The notes beneath the pieces were generated by a model. It was not told where the DNA came from. It did no database searches and was given only the letters and a program-made list of their open reading frames with translations. Shown piece after piece: positions 51,523 to 61,500 of a DNA stretch of 64,000 bases (position 1 is the stretch's first letter; each line of letters starts with the position of its first letter). The translations under genes were made by a program, and so were the position numbers. This DNA comes from Saccharofermentans sp. (GTDB taxonomy: Bacteria; Bacillota; Clostridia; Saccharofermentanales; Saccharofermentanaceae): contig JAILDX010000034.1 in the NCBI GenBank assembly GCA_024688685.1, positions 1 to 64,000 of the forward strand, written 5' to 3'.

Positions 51523-53133
51523 ATGCCTTACACAACGGAAGAAGAGATAAAGAGACGCCGCACCTTTGCGATCATTTCGCACCCGGACGCAGGTAAGACA
51601 ACAATGACGGAGAAGCTTCTCCTCTACGGAGGTGCCATCCATATGGCCGGTTCAGTCAAGGCCCGTAAGGCCGCACGCCATGCCACATCAGACTGGATGG
51701 AGATCGAGAAGAAGAGAGGTATTTCGGTCACTTCCTCAGTTATGCAGTTCAACTACGACGGTTACTGCATCAATATCCTTGATACACCCGGACACCAGGA
51801 CTTCTCGGAAGACACATACCGTACGCTCTGCGCCGCAGATGCCGCAGTCATGCTCCTCGACGGAGCAAAGGGTGTCGAGGCACAGACCATAAAGCTGTTC
51901 GCAGTCTGCCGCAAGAGAGGCATTCCGATATTCACGTTTATCAATAAGATGGACAGAGCCGCAAAGAATCCTTTTGACCTCATCGATGAGCTCGAGAAGG
52001 TCCTCGGCATCAGGTCATGTCCTATCAACTGGCCTATCGGTACGGATGGCGATTTCGAGGGTGTGTATGAGAGATCGAGCGGCAAGGTCTTATTCTTTGA
52101 TAAGGCAAACCAGGACCACGGTGCGTCGATGGTTACGCAGCAGGTCGCAGGTATCGACGATCCGAAGCTGGCAGAGATGATCACTCCCGACCACTACGAG
52201 ACACTGCAGAATGACATTGAGCTCCTCGATATGGCCGGAGACGAGTTTGATAAGGAGAAGGTTGACAAGGGTTTGCTGACACCTGTTTTCTTCGGTTCCG
52301 CGATCACGAACTTCGGCGTTGAGACATTCCTTAAGCATTTCCTTGAGATGAGCCCCATGCCGCAGCCTTATCACACGAGCGACGGTTTCGCTGAGCCTAC
52401 GGATGAGATGTTCTCCGGATTTGTTTTCAAGATCCAGGCAAACATGGATCCCAACCACAGGGACCGTATGGCATTCCTCCGTATCTGCTCAGGCAAGTAC
52501 GAGAAAAACATGACTGTCAACCATCTCAGGATCGGCAAGAAGATAACACTGGCACAGCCTCAGCAGTTTATGGCGCAGGACAGGAATATTGTTGAGGACG
52601 CGTACGCCGGAGACATCATCGGTATTTTTGACCCCGGTCATTTCAGGATCGGCGACACGCTGATCTCTACAAACAGAAGATTCGAATTTGATCCGATCCC
52701 GGTCTTTCCTCCCGAGAACTTCGCAAGAGTTGCGCCCAAGGATTCAATGAAACGCAAGCAGTTCCTCAAGGGTATCGAACAGCTCTCTCAGGAAGGCGCG
52801 GTTCAGCTCTACAAGCAGCCGGACATCGGTACTGAGACATATATCATGGGCGTTGTCGGCGTGCTGCAGTTTGACGTTCTTGAGTACCGTCTTAAGAGCG
52901 AGTATGGTGTTGATATTCTCCGCACACCTTTAAATTACCGTCTGGCAAGATGGGTTTCGAGTGAGGCTGAAGGTGAAGAGTTCGATGCATCTAAGATGAC
53001 ACTCACTTCAACATCGTGCCTCGTACTTGACCGCGATGAGGAGCCCGTTGTTCTCTTCGAGTCAGAGTGGGCAGTTCAGTGGGCGATCGACCACAACGAG
53101 GCAATGAAGCTCCACTTCGAGGGCATAAAATAG
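51523..53133 (+). CDS. prfC: Peptide chain release factor 3
   Basis: This translational GTPase recycles class I release factors. The 536 residues contain the P-loop AIISHPDAGKTTMTEKLL, switch I (KRGISVTSSVM), DTPGHQDFSEDTYRTL, NKMDRAAKNP and the C-terminal beta domains. GGAAAT is nine bases before the ATG. The stop codon TAG is at the very edge of the repeat element at 53133-53399, so the element may have been inserted at, or have contributed, the end of the gene. Confidence 0.96.
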   Translation: MPYTTEEEIKRRRTFAIISHPDAGKTTMTEKLLLYGGAIHMAGSVKARKAARHATSDWMEIEKKRGISVTSSVMQFNYDGYCINILDTPGHQDFSEDTYRTLCAADAAVMLLDGAKGVEAQTIKLFAVCRKRGIPIFTFINKMDRAAKNPFDLIDELEKVLGIRSCPINWPIGTDGDFEGVYERSSGKVLFFDKANQDHGASMVTQQVAGIDDPKLAEMITPDHYETLQNDIELLDMAGDEFDKEKVDKGLLTPVFFGSAITNFGVETFLKHFLEMSPMPQPYHTSDGFAEPTDEMFSGFVFKIQANMDPNHRDRMAFLRICSGKYEKNMTVNHLRIGKKITLAQPQQFMAQDRNIVEDAYAGDIIGIFDPGHFRIGDTLISTNRRFEFDPIPVFPPENFARVAPKDSMKRKQFLKGIEQLSQEGAVQLYKQPDIGTETYIMGVVGVLQFDVLEYRLKSEYGVDILRTPLNYRLARWVSSEAEGEEFDASKMTLTSTSCLVLDRDEEPVVLFESEWAVQWAIDHNEAMKLHFEGIK

Positions 53134-53399
53134 GGACGGTTCTGAATTTGGGGACACATCTGCCGGACTGACTAACGGAAACCCCTTATTTTACAAGCAT
53201 TCAAAATAATAGGTGCAGCTTAAACTGATCAGCTGCACCTTATTTCTTGTGTTTTTTGAGATGATATGTGTCCCCCAACTCATCCCACACCGATTGCTTC
53301 AGTCCTCGTTGCTTCGCTCCTGCGGAAGTCCGCAACCGGTGGTGGTCTTCGTTTACAGCCGGGGAGAACTGTCCCTGTTTTCAGAACCGTCCCCAAATT
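53133..53399. repeat. GGGACGGTTCTGAA-family element, full-length copy
   Basis: Left end GGGACGGTTCTGAATTTGGGG, right end TTCAGAACCGTCCCCAAAT, with inner segments GGACACATCT and GAGAACTGTCCCTG as at 34330-34405. The interior carries a prfC terminator (53211-53257) and the segment GATTGCTTCAGTCCTC that also occurs at 291-410. A ten-base tandem duplication, CCCCAAATTA, at 53391-53410 marks the right boundary and supplies the stop codon of the GH16 gene. The element has no open frame, so it is non-autonomous. Confidence 0.75.
53211..53257 (+). terminator. Terminator between prfC and the GH16 gene
   Basis: A perfect nine-pair stem, GGTGCAGCT (53212-53220) with AGCTGCACC (53231-53239) and a ten-base loop, is followed by TTATTTCTTGTGTTTTTT. 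A TTATTTTGAA stretch on the other side lets it act weakly in the opposite direction for the convergent GH16 gene. Confidence 0.8.
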
Positions 53400-53407
53400 A
53401 CCCCAAA

Positions 53408-54400
53408 TTATTCGTCGCGCTGGTAAACTCTTACCCAGTCAACTCTCATCTGGCCTCTCTCGTCAAACGGAGTATTCTCGTCAGGATCGCCGGGCCAGTT
53501 GCCGCCTACTGCTACGTTGAAGATAATGTAGAAAGGTTTGTCAAAAGGTGCCGGGAACTCAGCCGTGTAACCTGTCATCGGAGATGAGTACCACTCAGTC
53601 GTCTCATAGAACGGGATACCGTCAACAAGGAATGTAATCTTACCGGGCTCCCACTCACAAGCATAGATGTGATAATCCGACGAGAACAAACCGTCCTCAA
53701 GTGTATATGAACCCTGATTCTGGTCGTGAGGATTGCCGTAGTGGATCGTTCCGTAAGTCGTATTTTCAGTACCGATTCCGCCTACGATCTCCATAATGTC
53801 GATCTCGCCGGATACAGGCCACTTGCCTGTTGTCGGAAGGAGCCAGAAAGCAGGAAGATAACCCTTGCCTTCAGGAGTCTTTATCTTCGCCTCGATCCTG
53901 CCGTACTGGAATGTAAATGTTCCGTAAGTATTAACACGGCCGGAATAATATGAAACATTGCCGTCATCACCAACCACCTTTGTCGGCTGGATTATGAGAT
54001 TTCCGTCGGAGACGTATGCATACTCCTCGGAGTTGACATATTCCTGAAGCTCCTCATTTACCCAGTGTGAAGGGTGTGATTCTCTTGTCCAGAAGCTGCT
54101 GAGCTCCTCACCGTCAAACTCATCACTCCACACGAAATGGTATCCCTCAGGTACTACGATATCATCCGGCTCATCAGCGGGCTCGAAAGGGACAGTCGTC
54201 ATTGCCGTTGTAGTCGTAGCCTCTGTTGACTCCTCAGTCTCTGAAGCTTCTGTCTCTACAGAAGTCTCAGGTGTTGTGATTATAATTGCTGATTCCGTTG
54301 TTCCGTCCGGTGTTGATGTCTCAAGAGCAGTGCTGCATGACGTTACCGCATAGAGTGACATCGACGCAAGCAATACCAGTGCGATGATCCTTTTATTCAT
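53408..54400 (-). CDS. GH16 beta-glucanase/laminarinase lipoprotein
   Basis: The 330-residue secreted enzyme has a lipobox AVTSC (Cys22), a Thr/Ser/Glu-rich linker (about 27-78) and a GH16 jelly-roll domain. The catalytic segment GEIDIMEIVG carries Glu199, Asp201 and Glu204 in the ExDxxE pattern of laminarinases. Substrate-cleft landmarks FVWSDEFDG, GRIEAKIKTPEGKG, FWLLPTTGKWP, ACEWEPGKITFLVDG and NVAVGGNWPG are all present. It probably cleaves beta-1,3 or mixed-linkage glucans at the cell surface. It overlaps pepT by eight bases, so it is likely in the same transcript. Confidence 0.95.
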   Translation of the reverse strand: MNKRIIALVLLASMSLYAVTSCSTALETSTPDGTTESAIIITTPETSVETEASETEESTEATTTTAMTTVPFEPADEPDDIVVPEGYHFVWSDEFDGEELSSFWTRESHPSHWVNEELQEYVNSEEYAYVSDGNLIIQPTKVVGDDGNVSYYSGRVNTYGTFTFQYGRIEAKIKTPEGKGYLPAFWLLPTTGKWPVSGEIDIMEIVGGIGTENTTYGTIHYGNPHDQNQGSYTLEDGLFSSDYHIYACEWEPGKITFLVDGIPFYETTEWYSSPMTGYTAEFPAPFDKPFYIIFNVAVGGNWPGDPDENTPFDERGQMRVDWVRVYQRDE

Positions 54401-55631
54401 AACAAACCCCTTTCACGATCTCTACCAGGAGATCCGTGATCTTCTCCATACTCTCCACGCACACATATTCGTAAATGCCGTGGTAATTGTGCCCTCCGGA
54501 ACAGATATTCGGGCAAGGGAGTCCGTTATTTGTAAGCGTCGCACCGTCAGTTCCGCCCCTGATGGGAAGGATTATCGGGTTGATGCCTGCTCTTTCCATT
54601 GCAGCGATACATCTGTTCACTGTATACATATTATCATGAACTATGACTTCCCGCATATTATAATATGTGTCTTTTATTTCAGCTGTTATCTCAGCCCCCG
54701 GATATTTTACATTGATGTCTGTACATATAGATTTAAGTCTATCTTTTTTCTCTTCGAACAAAGCTTTATCGTGATCTCTTATTATGTATTTCATTACGGT
54801 CTTCTCCACATCTCCGCTGATATCGGTAAGATGGTAAAAACCTTCGTGATCTTTGGTCGTTTCGGGTCTTTCAGTTCCCGGGATCAGAGCATCTATCTCC
54901 ATTGCGACTCTCATCGAATTGATCATCTTCCCGTATGCGTCACCCGGATGCACGTTGCGCCCGTTAACAGTTATCACGGCTGATGCAGCATTGAAGTTCT
55001 CGTATGAGATCTCGCCTATGATGCCGCCGTCGACCGTATATGCATAGTCGGCACCGAAGCCTTCTAAATCAAAGAACATGGTGCCTTCGCCAATCTCCTC
55101 GTCCGGCGTGAATGCGATGCAGATGTTTCCGTGATCAATCCGGGGATGGGAGACGATATATGATACCATCGTCATTATCTCGGCAATTCCCGCCTTATCG
55201 TCAGCACCGAGAAGAGTCGTTCCGTCTGTCGTGATGAGTGTCTTCCCGACGTAATTGAGCAGCTCGGGGAACGATTCGGGTGACAATACCTTTGAACCGC
55301 TGCCGTTCATGCCGAGTATTATGTCTTTTCCGTCGTAATTCTCAATGATCTGCGGCCTGATATTGCGTCCTGAAGCGTCCGGAGACGTGTCCATGTGAGA
55401 AATAAAACCGATTGCGGGGAGATCCCCGCGACCCTTTATTTTGCTGTATATGTAACAATGTTCCTCATCGTAATCAACCTGCAGACCCATCGCTTTCAGC
55501 TCATCAGCGAGCAGCGAAGCCAGCTCGAACTGGTTCTCCGTGCTGGGGTGCGTTCCGGTTTCCTCGGAAGACGTTGTCTCGACTGCGACATAGCGCAGAA
55601 AACGTTCTACAACCTCAGATCTGAAATCCAT
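54393..55631 (-). CDS. pepT: Peptidase T (tripeptide aminopeptidase)
   Basis: This cytosolic M20 metallopeptidase removes the N-terminal residue from tripeptides. The 412 residues show the metal-site GFISHMDTSPD (His79, Asp81), TLLGADDKAGIAEIM with the bridging Asp, FTPDEEIGEG with the catalytic Glu pair, and GGTDGATL near the C-terminus. The length is typical. It overlaps the CPBP gene by one base at its start and the GH16 gene by eight bases at its end. Confidence 0.95.
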   Translation of the reverse strand: MDFRSEVVERFLRYVAVETTSSEETGTHPSTENQFELASLLADELKAMGLQVDYDEEHCYIYSKIKGRGDLPAIGFISHMDTSPDASGRNIRPQIIENYDGKDIILGMNGSGSKVLSPESFPELLNYVGKTLITTDGTTLLGADDKAGIAEIMTMVSYIVSHPRIDHGNICIAFTPDEEIGEGTMFFDLEGFGADYAYTVDGGIIGEISYENFNAASAVITVNGRNVHPGDAYGKMINSMRVAMEIDALIPGTERPETTKDHEGFYHLTDISGDVEKTVMKYIIRDHDKALFEEKKDRLKSICTDINVKYPGAEITAEIKDTYYNMREVIVHDNMYTVNRCIAAMERAGINPIILPIRGGTDGATLTNNGLPCPNICSGGHNYHGIYEYVCVESMEKITDLLVEIVKGVCYE

Positions 55632-56605
55632 CAGCCCTCCTTAACCGCAGTCTCACCCCTAGCGTCCTTACGCATAGGAATAATAGCCAGAACCACGATT
55701 CCGATTACAAGAACGATGGTAACTCCGAGACCTCCCTCAAGACCAAAGGCTCCGCCGTTGATCAGCTCCTTGCCGGAAACGAAGTCAGAAACGAATACCG
55801 TGTCCATAAGCTCATTGCCGCTGACCTGAATACCATAGATATTGCCCTGAACGAAGTTCCATACACTGTGAACTGCGGAACACATCCAGATATTTCCTGT
55901 CTTAACGAACATGACGGAAGCAAAAACGCCGAAGAGCACGAGATTGATAAATGCCAGAACACTGATTCCGTCATTGAACAGATGAAGTGCCGCAAAGAAC
56001 AATGCGTTGACTATGATGCCGAACATTACCGTATATCTTCTTGCGAGAGACGTCATGAGGAAGCCTCTGCAGCAGACCTCTTCCTCCATGCCCTGAATGA
56101 GCCATCCGCCGAAACAGAAAATGATCGGTCCGATATTGATCGCATCAGCCAGATGAACCTTGATACCGCCTGTCAGTGCACAGAACAGGATAGCCAGCGT
56201 GAATATTCCGAAACCGATACCCAGACCGATAAGATACTGCACTGCTGCACCCTTCTTAACAAAACCGATGGTCCTGAGCTTACGTTTCTCGATAAACCTT
56301 ACATACAGGCAGTGAATAATCGTAATGATGATCAGTAAGTACAGCTGTATCCCCATGATCACCGTACTGTTGATAATATCAGGATTCTCGCTTCCTATTT
56401 TTTTTAGGATCAGATTCAACGGGATTATCGGGAATATCATTACTATCTCACTGACTATCATAAGACCAATGCTGATAAGCAGCGTCAGTATCCAGATAAG
56501 GCCCGGTTTCTTTCCCGGTTTTGCCTTAGCTCTTGCTGATTCTCTTGCTTCTTCGATTATATTCGGAACGCCGAAGAATTCCTTCAGTTTATATCTGTTC
56601 TCCAC
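55631..56605 (-). CDS. CPBP family intramembrane protease, tandem copy 2
   Basis: The 324-residue membrane protein has the complete CPBP motifs: GMEEEVCCRGFLM (EExxxR), FAALHLFNDG with the first catalytic-type His, and HSVWNFVQGN with the second His and Asn. I chose the GTG at 56605 because GCGGAGG precedes it by nine bases; the longer frame uses a start without a ribosome binding site and would overlap copy 1 by more. It starts inside the 3' end of copy 1 (17-base overlap). The N-terminus KEFFGVPNIIEEARESARAK matches copy 1, marking a recent duplication. The stop overlaps pepT by one base. Confidence 0.85.
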   Translation of the reverse strand: MENRYKLKEFFGVPNIIEEARESARAKAKPGKKPGLIWILTLLISIGLMIVSEIVMIFPIIPLNLILKKIGSENPDIINSTVIMGIQLYLLIIITIIHCLYVRFIEKRKLRTIGFVKKGAAVQYLIGLGIGFGIFTLAILFCALTGGIKVHLADAINIGPIIFCFGGWLIQGMEEEVCCRGFLMTSLARRYTVMFGIIVNALFFAALHLFNDGISVLAFINLVLFGVFASVMFVKTGNIWMCSAVHSVWNFVQGNIYGIQVSGNELMDTVFVSDFVSGKELINGGAFGLEGGLGVTIVLVIGIVVLAIIPMRKDARGETAVKEG

Positions 56606-57551
56606 AGTCAGCCACCTCCGCTTCTTTTCTATTTGGAATAAAAAACATAACAATTATACCAATTACGAGGACAAGTGATATAGCCAATCCGCCCTCGAGG
56701 CCGAAATTGCCGCCGTTTATCAGGTCCTTACCGGGAACAAACTCGCAGACAAAGATAGAATCCTGCAGTTTCTGGCCGCTGACCTGGATGCCGAAGAAGT
56801 TCCCCTGCACGAAGTTCCACAGCGCGTGGATCGCACCGCACATCCAGATGTTTCCGGTCTTGATAAAAACGAGTGACGCAAAGAAACCGAACAGGATGAT
56901 ATTGAGGCACGGCAGGATGCTGAAGTTTGAGTTCAGGATATGAAGCAGTCCGAACAAAACGGAGTTGATGATAACACCTAATGTCAGCGAATATCTTCTT
57001 GCAATGGATGTCATCAGGAAACCTCTGCAGACGACTTCTTCGGACATACCCTGAACGAGCCATGCGACAAGTGCAAGCAGTATGATTCCGATATTATAAT
57101 CACTTCCGGAAGAGATCTTTACAGCACCTGTAACAACGCAGAACAGCACGCCAAGTGAGAAGATCGCAAAACCTGCAACGGCACCGATAAGATAATTCAC
57201 AGCCGCGCCCTTCTTAACAAAACCTAATGTTCTTATCTTGCGCTTCTCAATAAACTTTACATAAACACAGAAGATTATTATCGTGAAGATCAGAAACAGA
57301 TGAAGGAGCGCCGACATTATGGTTCCTGATACCTCAAGAGTCTCCATACCGCTGTTCTTTCTGAACATGTTTATGAATATAAGACCAATTGTAGGAGCGG
57401 ACGCGAAACTCATCCCGATATAGTTAAGCAGCAGGCAGATCAGTACTGTCAGTGCCCAGTTCATTCCCGGTCTCGCACCCGGCTTTGCAATCTTCTTTGC
57501 TGATTCCCTTGCCTCGTCAACGATCTGAGGCACACCAAATAATTCTTTCAT
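56589..57551 (-). CDS. CPBP family intramembrane protease, tandem copy 1
   Basis: The 320-residue membrane protein has motifs SEEVVCRGFLM (EExxxR), FGLLHILNS and HALWNFVQGN. It shares with copy 2 an N-terminal block, KELFGVPQIVDEARESAKK, and a long identical-looking segment FVKKGAAVNYLIG. I chose the ATG at 57551 because GGAGGG lies six bases before it; the longer frame adds 15 residues unlike the family. The upstream region carries LytTR-like direct repeats, so the pair may be quorum-controlled. Such tandem CPBP genes often accompany peptide immunity or processing. Confidence 0.85.
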   Translation of the reverse strand: MKELFGVPQIVDEARESAKKIAKPGARPGMNWALTVLICLLLNYIGMSFASAPTIGLIFINMFRKNSGMETLEVSGTIMSALLHLFLIFTIIIFCVYVKFIEKRKIRTLGFVKKGAAVNYLIGAVAGFAIFSLGVLFCVVTGAVKISSGSDYNIGIILLALVAWLVQGMSEEVVCRGFLMTSIARRYSLTLGVIINSVLFGLLHILNSNFSILPCLNIILFGFFASLVFIKTGNIWMCGAIHALWNFVQGNFFGIQVSGQKLQDSIFVCEFVPGKDLINGGNFGLEGGLAISLVLVIGIIVMFFIPNRKEAEVADCGEQI

Positions 57552-57573
57552 ATTAAACCCTCCGTTCATTCTC

Positions 57574-57637
57574 ATATTATCATCCCGAAAGGTCAAAAGA
57601 ACTGATGTGTCGTAAACCGCTTTTCTTCTGTCGTAAA
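57574..57637 (-). promoter_or_regulatory. LytTR-type direct repeats and promoter of the CPBP pair
   Basis: On the minus strand, two perfect nine-base direct repeats, TTTACGACA at 57629-57637 and 57608-57616, are separated by exactly 12 bases, the geometry used by AgrA/LytTR regulators. A third, partial TTTACG lies at 57647-57652. Downstream is an extended -10, TGATAATAT (57574-57582), without a correctly spaced -35, as expected of an activator-dependent promoter. No LytTR regulator gene is in the window. Confidence 0.6.
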
Positions 57638-57653
57638 ATGCTTTTTCGTAAAA

Positions 57654-58487
57654 TCAGGCGTCTTTTGAGTTCTTAAAAACTGACATCATCTCGTTAGTGA
57701 GTGAGAAATCATCCGGCTGCAGCTCGACCTCTTCCCTGGTTGCCCATTTCGCGACCTTGAGTTCGTCCTTGTCCATCCTTATCGTGTCGTCACCGTCAAC
57801 CTCGCAGAAGAATCCGACGAGCATGTCGGCTGCAGTTCCCCACGGCTGTGACTTGTAGTAACGGATATTCTTAACCTTGAGACCAACTTCCTCATAGACC
57901 TCGCGCTCGACCGTCTGCTCAAGTGTCTCACCTATCTCGGTAAAACCTGCGACAAGCGCATAGAAAGGAACGTTATCGCGTCTTGCGTACTTGGTGACGA
58001 GTATCTTCTCACCGTTCCTGATGCCAACGATAACGGCCGGATTGATCCTCGGATAGATGACATTGCCGCAGACGGGGCACACCATGGCACGCTCTGTCCT
58101 GGAAGTCCCGGTCGCATTCCCGCATCTTCCGCAATACGTGGAATCCTTATACCACTTGTCGAGATGGTATGCCGTATACATAGCAAACAGTCTCTCCTTC
58201 GGTCCCGTTCCGCTGTGCCTGACATCATACATCTTCATAAAGGAGAATCCCTCGGGAGCCTTTACTACAGGCGGTGCGGCACGGTAATACTCCGTATCGT
58301 CGATACTGAATAGGTAAGTATACTCCCCCGCGCCCAGCATGGACACCATCGGGAGAACTAATTGACCGTCATCTATATTTACCAGAACGTTGTTCCCGTC
58401 GAAAACGAATACCTGATCACCCGGGGCAGCGTGTTTCTCCGGGTGGTATTCATTATGCAGCTTGTGCGGTGCTATATCCTGTATCAT
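57654..58487 (-). CDS. nudC: NADH pyrophosphatase (Nudix, RNA decapping type)
   Basis: This cytosolic hydrolase cleaves NAD(H) and removes NAD caps from RNA. The 277 residues contain a zinc ribbon (CGRCGNATGTSRTERAMVCPVC, split across about 112-135) and the Nudix box GFTEIGETLEQTVEREVYEEVG (about 176-197) with the metal-binding REVYEE glutamates, followed by YYKSQPWG, the NudC-specific YQPWPFP-like motif. The start overlaps a short open frame after carB by ATGA. All catalytic positions are present. Confidence 0.93.
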   Translation of the reverse strand: MIQDIAPHKLHNEYHPEKHAAPGDQVFVFDGNNVLVNIDDGQLVLPMVSMLGAGEYTYLFSIDDTEYYRAAPPVVKAPEGFSFMKMYDVRHSGTGPKERLFAMYTAYHLDKWYKDSTYCGRCGNATGTSRTERAMVCPVCGNVIYPRINPAVIVGIRNGEKILVTKYARRDNVPFYALVAGFTEIGETLEQTVEREVYEEVGLKVKNIRYYKSQPWGTAADMLVGFFCEVDGDDTIRMDKDELKVAKWATREEVELQPDDFSLTNEMMSVFKNSKDA

Positions 58488-58579
58488 TCTGCTTTGGCCT
58501 CCGCTTTCAAAACTTTTTTCATCTTGTACATCAGCTCATCAGCAACCTGCCCGGCCTGATCAAGATCATCCTTGCGGCA
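58484..58579 (-). other. Open in-frame extension after the carB stop
   Basis: Beyond the carB TAA the same frame stays open for 31 codons to a TGA that overlaps the nudC start as ATGA. It encodes DQAGQVADELMYKMKKVLKAE and similar charged helix-like sequence with normal coding-style codons, and GCGGAGG for nudC lies inside it. It has no start codon with a ribosome binding site; the first ATG is codon 17. It is either rare read-through of carB, a leftover of a deleted gene, or chance. Confidence 0.4.
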
Positions 58580-61500
58580 TTACTTAATGTCAGCGTGGAA
58601 ATCCTGCAGTGCACGTACTCCCAGATGTGTATTGTTGTTAGCTGCCTTAATGCCCTCAGCAGAAGCCTTTGCGGCTGCCATTGTCGTGATATAAGGAACT
58701 CTGTGCTTGATGGCAAGCTTTCTGATATAGCTGTCATCATAAGCAGATGTCTTTCCTGCCGGTGTATTGATGATAAGATCGATATCACCGTTTGTGATCA
58801 TATCAGCGATATTAGGTCTGCCTTCGTATATCTTCTTAACCTTTGTAGCCTCAATGCCGGCGCCTGCGATCATATCATATGTGCCGCCTGTTGCAAGGAT
58901 CTTAAATCCGTCTGAAGCAAATGCCTTTGCAACCTCAACAAGATCACACTTGTCTCTGTCGCATACGGAAAGAAGAACAGTACCTTCTGTAGGGATCTGT
59001 GTCTTTGTTGCTTCCTGAGCCTTGAAATATGCCTCGCCAAATGAAGGAGACAGACCGAGAACCTCACCTGTGGAACGCATTTCGGGTCCGAGTACCGGGT
59101 CAACTTCCTGGAACATATTGAACGGGAAAACAGCTTCCTTAACACCATAGTGCGGAATGTTCTTGTGTGTGAGAGAAGGAACAGGTGATGCTTCTCCAGT
59201 GAGTTCGGATACCATGATCTGTGTAGCAAGTCTTACCATGTTGATAGCGCAGACCTTTGATACGAGCGGTACTGTACGTGAAGCTCTCGGGTTAGCCTCG
59301 AGAACATAGACAACATCATCCTCGATGGCGTACTGCATGTTCATGAGACCGACAACGCCCATCTCGATCGCGATCTTCTGTGTGTATTCCTTGATGGTCT
59401 CAACCTGTTTTGCGCTGAGGTTCATTGAAGGCAGGATACAAGCGGAGTCACCGGAGTGAACACCTGCAAGCTCGATATGCTCCATAACAGCAGGAACAAA
59501 GCAGCTCTTGCCGTCAGAGATAGCGTCTGCCTCACACTCAGTTGCGTGGTGCAGGAACCTGTCGATAAGGATAGGTCTGTCAGGTGTAACGCCGACAGCC
59601 GCATTCATGTAAACAGTGAGCATCTCGTCATCGTGAACGACTTCCATTCCGCGTCCGCCAAGAACGTAGGAAGGTCTGACCATAACGGGGTATCCGATCT
59701 TATTTGCGATAGCCAGAGCCTCGTTAACATTGACCGCCATACCTGCCTCAGGCATAGGGATGTTCAGTTTCTCCATCATTGCGCGGAAGTGATCTCTGTC
59801 CTCAGCGAGGTCGATCGTCTCAGGAGATGTTCCGAGGATCCTTACGCCGTTCTTCTTCAGGTCAGCTGCAAGATTCAGAGGTGTCTGTCCGCCGAAAGAA
59901 GCGATGACACCAAGCGGCTTCTCCTTCTCATGGATGGAAAGAACATCCTCCAGAGTAAGGGGCTCGAAATACAGCTTATCCGATGTATCGTAGTCGGTGG
60001 AAACCGTCTCAGGGTTGCAGTTAACGATGATGGACTCAAAGCCCATATCCTTAAGCGCAAGTGCTGCGTGAACACAGCAGTAGTCAAACTCGATACCCTG
60101 ACCGATCCTGTTAGGGCCTCCGCCCAGGATCATGATCTTCTTATTGCTCGAGCAGGGGCTCTTGTCCTCAGAAAGATGATATGTGGAATAGTAATAAGCC
60201 GCATCCTTTGTACCGCTTACATGTACACCCTCCCATGACTCTCTGATGCCATACTCATAACGCTTGTTCCTGATATCCTCTTCAGGTACTTCCAGGAGCT
60301 TTGACAGATATCTGTCTGAGAATCCGTCGAGCTTAGCCTGCAGCAGCTGCGGCTTTGCGGGAACAGCACCCTTATTCTTCATAAGAGCCTCTTCCTCATC
60401 AAGGATCTCCTTCATCTGCTCAAGGAACCAGTGCTTGATCTTTGTAAGCTCATAGATCTCATCGATCGTAGCTCCCTTGCGGAGTGCCTCATAAATTATG
60501 AACTGTCTCTCGCTTGAAGGAGTGATGAGCTTGCTCAAAAGCTCTTCCTTTGTAAGCTCATTAAAGTTCTTAGCGAAACCAAGTCCGTACCTTCCCGTCT
60601 CAAGGCTTCTGATTGCCTTCTGGAAAGCTTCCTTGTATGTCTTACCGATGCTCATGACCTCGCCGACAGCTCTCATCTGTGTGCCGAGCTTATCCTCTGC
60701 ACCCTTGAACTTCTCGAAAGCCCATCTTGCAAACTTGATAACAACATAGTCGCCGTCAGGTACATACTTATCAAGCGTTCCGTACTTGCCACACTCGATC
60801 TCATCAAGTGTCAGACCACAAGCAAGCAGCGACGAAACATAAGCGATCGGGAAACCTGTCGCCTTTGAAGCAAGCGCTGAAGATCTTGATGTTCTGGGGT
60901 TGATCTCAATAACAACGATCCTGTCCGAAACGGGATCATGCGCAAACTGACAGTTACATCCGCCGATAACCTCGATAGCCTCAACGATCTTGTATGAATA
61001 CTCCTGAAGCTTATCCTGAACCTCCTGGCTGATCGTCAGCATAGGAGCAGAACAGAAAGAGTCACCTGTGTGAACGCCGATCGGGTCGATGTTCTCAATG
61101 AAACATACCGTGATCTTATTGTTCTTAGCGTCTCTTACGACCTCGAGCTCCAGCTCTTCCCATCCGCTGATGGACTCCTCGACGAGAACCTGTCCGACAA
61201 GGCTTGCCTGAAGTCCGCGCTCGCAGACAACCTTAAGTTCTTCAACGTTATATACCAGACCGCCGCCGGCACCGCCCATTGTATAAGCAGGCCTCAGGAC
61301 TACAGGATAGTGCAGCTCCTCAGCGATCTTCATTGCCTCTTCAACAGAATAAGCCTCGTGGCTTCTCGGCATCTCGATGCCCAGCTTATTCATCGTGTTC
61401 TTAAACTCGATTCTGTCCTCACCACGCTCAATGGCATCTACCTGAACGCCGATGACCTTGACATTGTATTTCTCCAGAACACCCTCATTTGCCAGCTCTG

